This document shows, piece after piece, positions 24,484 through 24,856 of a DNA stretch of 24,856 nt. Position 1 is the stretch's first letter. The number at the start of each line of letters is the position of its first letter. Origin of the DNA: Aureococcus anophagefferens (Eukaryota; Sar; Pelagophyceae; Pelagomonadales; Pelagomonadaceae); contig NW_008705571.1 of the NCBI RefSeq assembly GCF_000186865.1, positions 1,031,144-1,055,999 of the forward strand. The letters run 5' to 3'. The notes under the pieces were generated by a model, which worked only from the letters and a program-made list of their open reading frames with translations, searched no databases and had not been told where the DNA came from. Both the position numbers and the translations under genes were made by a program.

Positions 24484-24768
24484 TTAGGCGTTCGTGGAGC
24501 GCGCCTTCGCCTTGGGCGCCGCCTGCGTGCCCTCGCGGAAGCCGTTCTTGAATCGGCGCGGCAGCGACTTCATGTAGCGCATGCGGCCCGTGCCCTGGGT
24601 GCGGCGGCGGAGGCCCTTCTCGCTCCAGTTGAATCGGCGCATCTTCGCGCCGGGGTAGCCGCAGGACGAGCACACCTTCTTCTGGATGTGGAACGACACC
24701 TTGCCGCACCGCCGGCACGTCGTGTGCGTCTTGCTGTGGCGCTTGCCGAAAGACGACGTACCCTTCGT
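24484..24768 (-). CDS. RPL37: Ribosomal protein eL37, last exon (initiator exon outside the window)
   Basis: This is a component of the large cytosolic ribosomal subunit that binds rRNA through a zinc ribbon. The exon reads [20 protein letters not shown], then [20 protein letters not shown], then [20 protein letters not shown] and [12 protein letters not shown]. This is near-identical to eL37 of other eukaryotes, with both CxxC zinc pairs present. It encodes 94 residues, so with the initiator Met the protein is 95, the normal length. The exon is preceded on the coding strand by a C-run and TCGCAG, a 3' splice site in phase 0. The first exon therefore encodes little more than the initiator Met, and I find no ATG or donor between 24769 and the window end. 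The C-terminal [12 protein letters not shown] tail is lineage-specific. Confidence 0.97.
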   Translation of the reverse strand, partial: TKGTSSFGKRHSKTHTTCRRCGKVSFHIQKKVCSSCGYPGAKMRRFNWSEKGLRRRTQGTGRMRYMKSLPRRFKNGFREGTQAAPKAKARSTNA

Positions 24769-24856
24769 CTGCGAGGGGGGGGGTGGGTGAGTTTCTCCGT
24801 GCGTGTGGCGGCGGGGGAAGGTTGCGCGCGGGGTTTGGGGGCGGCCGGGGCGGCGC
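24769..24856 (-). other. 3' part of eL37 intron 1
   Basis: On the coding strand this segment is C-rich, ends in nine C then TCGCAG, and has CTCAC about 18-22 nt before the splice site, a reasonable branch site. No GT dinucleotide or ATG occurs in it, so the donor and first exon lie beyond the window. Confidence 0.75.

Noticed and set aside
23269..24551. Extension of the first transporter frame past its intron to 24551
   Set aside because: After 23205 that frame turns Arg-rich and meaningless, while the other frame resumes clear AAAP transporter blocks.
24775..24856. G-rich plus-strand tail of the window as a repeat or telomere-like tract
   Set aside because: It is the complement of the C-rich eL37 intron end, with no periodic telomere unit.
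1..24856. tRNA, rRNA, CRISPR array, insertion sequence or viral element
   Set aside because: I read the intergenic gaps on both strands and saw no cloverleaf, array of spaced repeats, transposase or integrase motif.

Overview
The window looks like nuclear DNA of a GC-rich alga with a red-lineage secondary plastid, most likely a pelagophyte such as Aureococcus. Two proteins begin with a signal peptide followed by the phenylalanine-type cleavage motif of heterokont plastid proteins (a glucokinase and an ATP/ADP translocase). There is also a DLST with a mitochondrial presequence, a VPS13 lipid-transfer protein, ribosomal protein eL37, and introns. Genes are dense and mostly single-exon, and G+C is visibly above 70% in most coding stretches. 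The species call is inference from these traits; no marker gene settles it.

Layout, left to right: the 3' end of a GT8 glycosyltransferase (+); a secreted thioredoxin-fold-like protein with an acidic tail (+); a gene-poor 0.5 kb stretch with one tiny signal-peptide ORF; plastid glucokinase (+); a small two-exon gene (-); DLST (+); a lower-GC ankyrin-repeat gene broken by a frameshift (-); a p25-alpha/TPPP-like protein (+); an 8.4 kb intronless VPS13 (+); a multispanning membrane protein (-); an RGS-PH signalling protein (+); plastid-type nucleotide translocase NTT (-); a three-exon AAAP/SLC38-like amino-acid transporter (+); and eL37 (-), whose first exon lies outside the window.

From 4.2 kb onward the genes alternate strand almost perfectly. 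This gives four short divergent promoters (140-441 bp) and five convergent tails (20-282 bp). There is no operon-like logic. One functional link is plausible: NTT imports ATP into the plastid stroma, where the targeted glucokinase would spend ATP on glucose.

The most notable signal is in the introns. Each of the three introns whose reading frame can be followed on both sides is best explained by a GC-AG intron. All four visible 3' splice sites are C-rich rather than U-rich and carry an A followed by CCC 16-19 nt upstream, a candidate branch site. RNA reads would test this directly. I found no tRNA, rRNA, CRISPR array, complete transposon or clear prokaryote-style signal.
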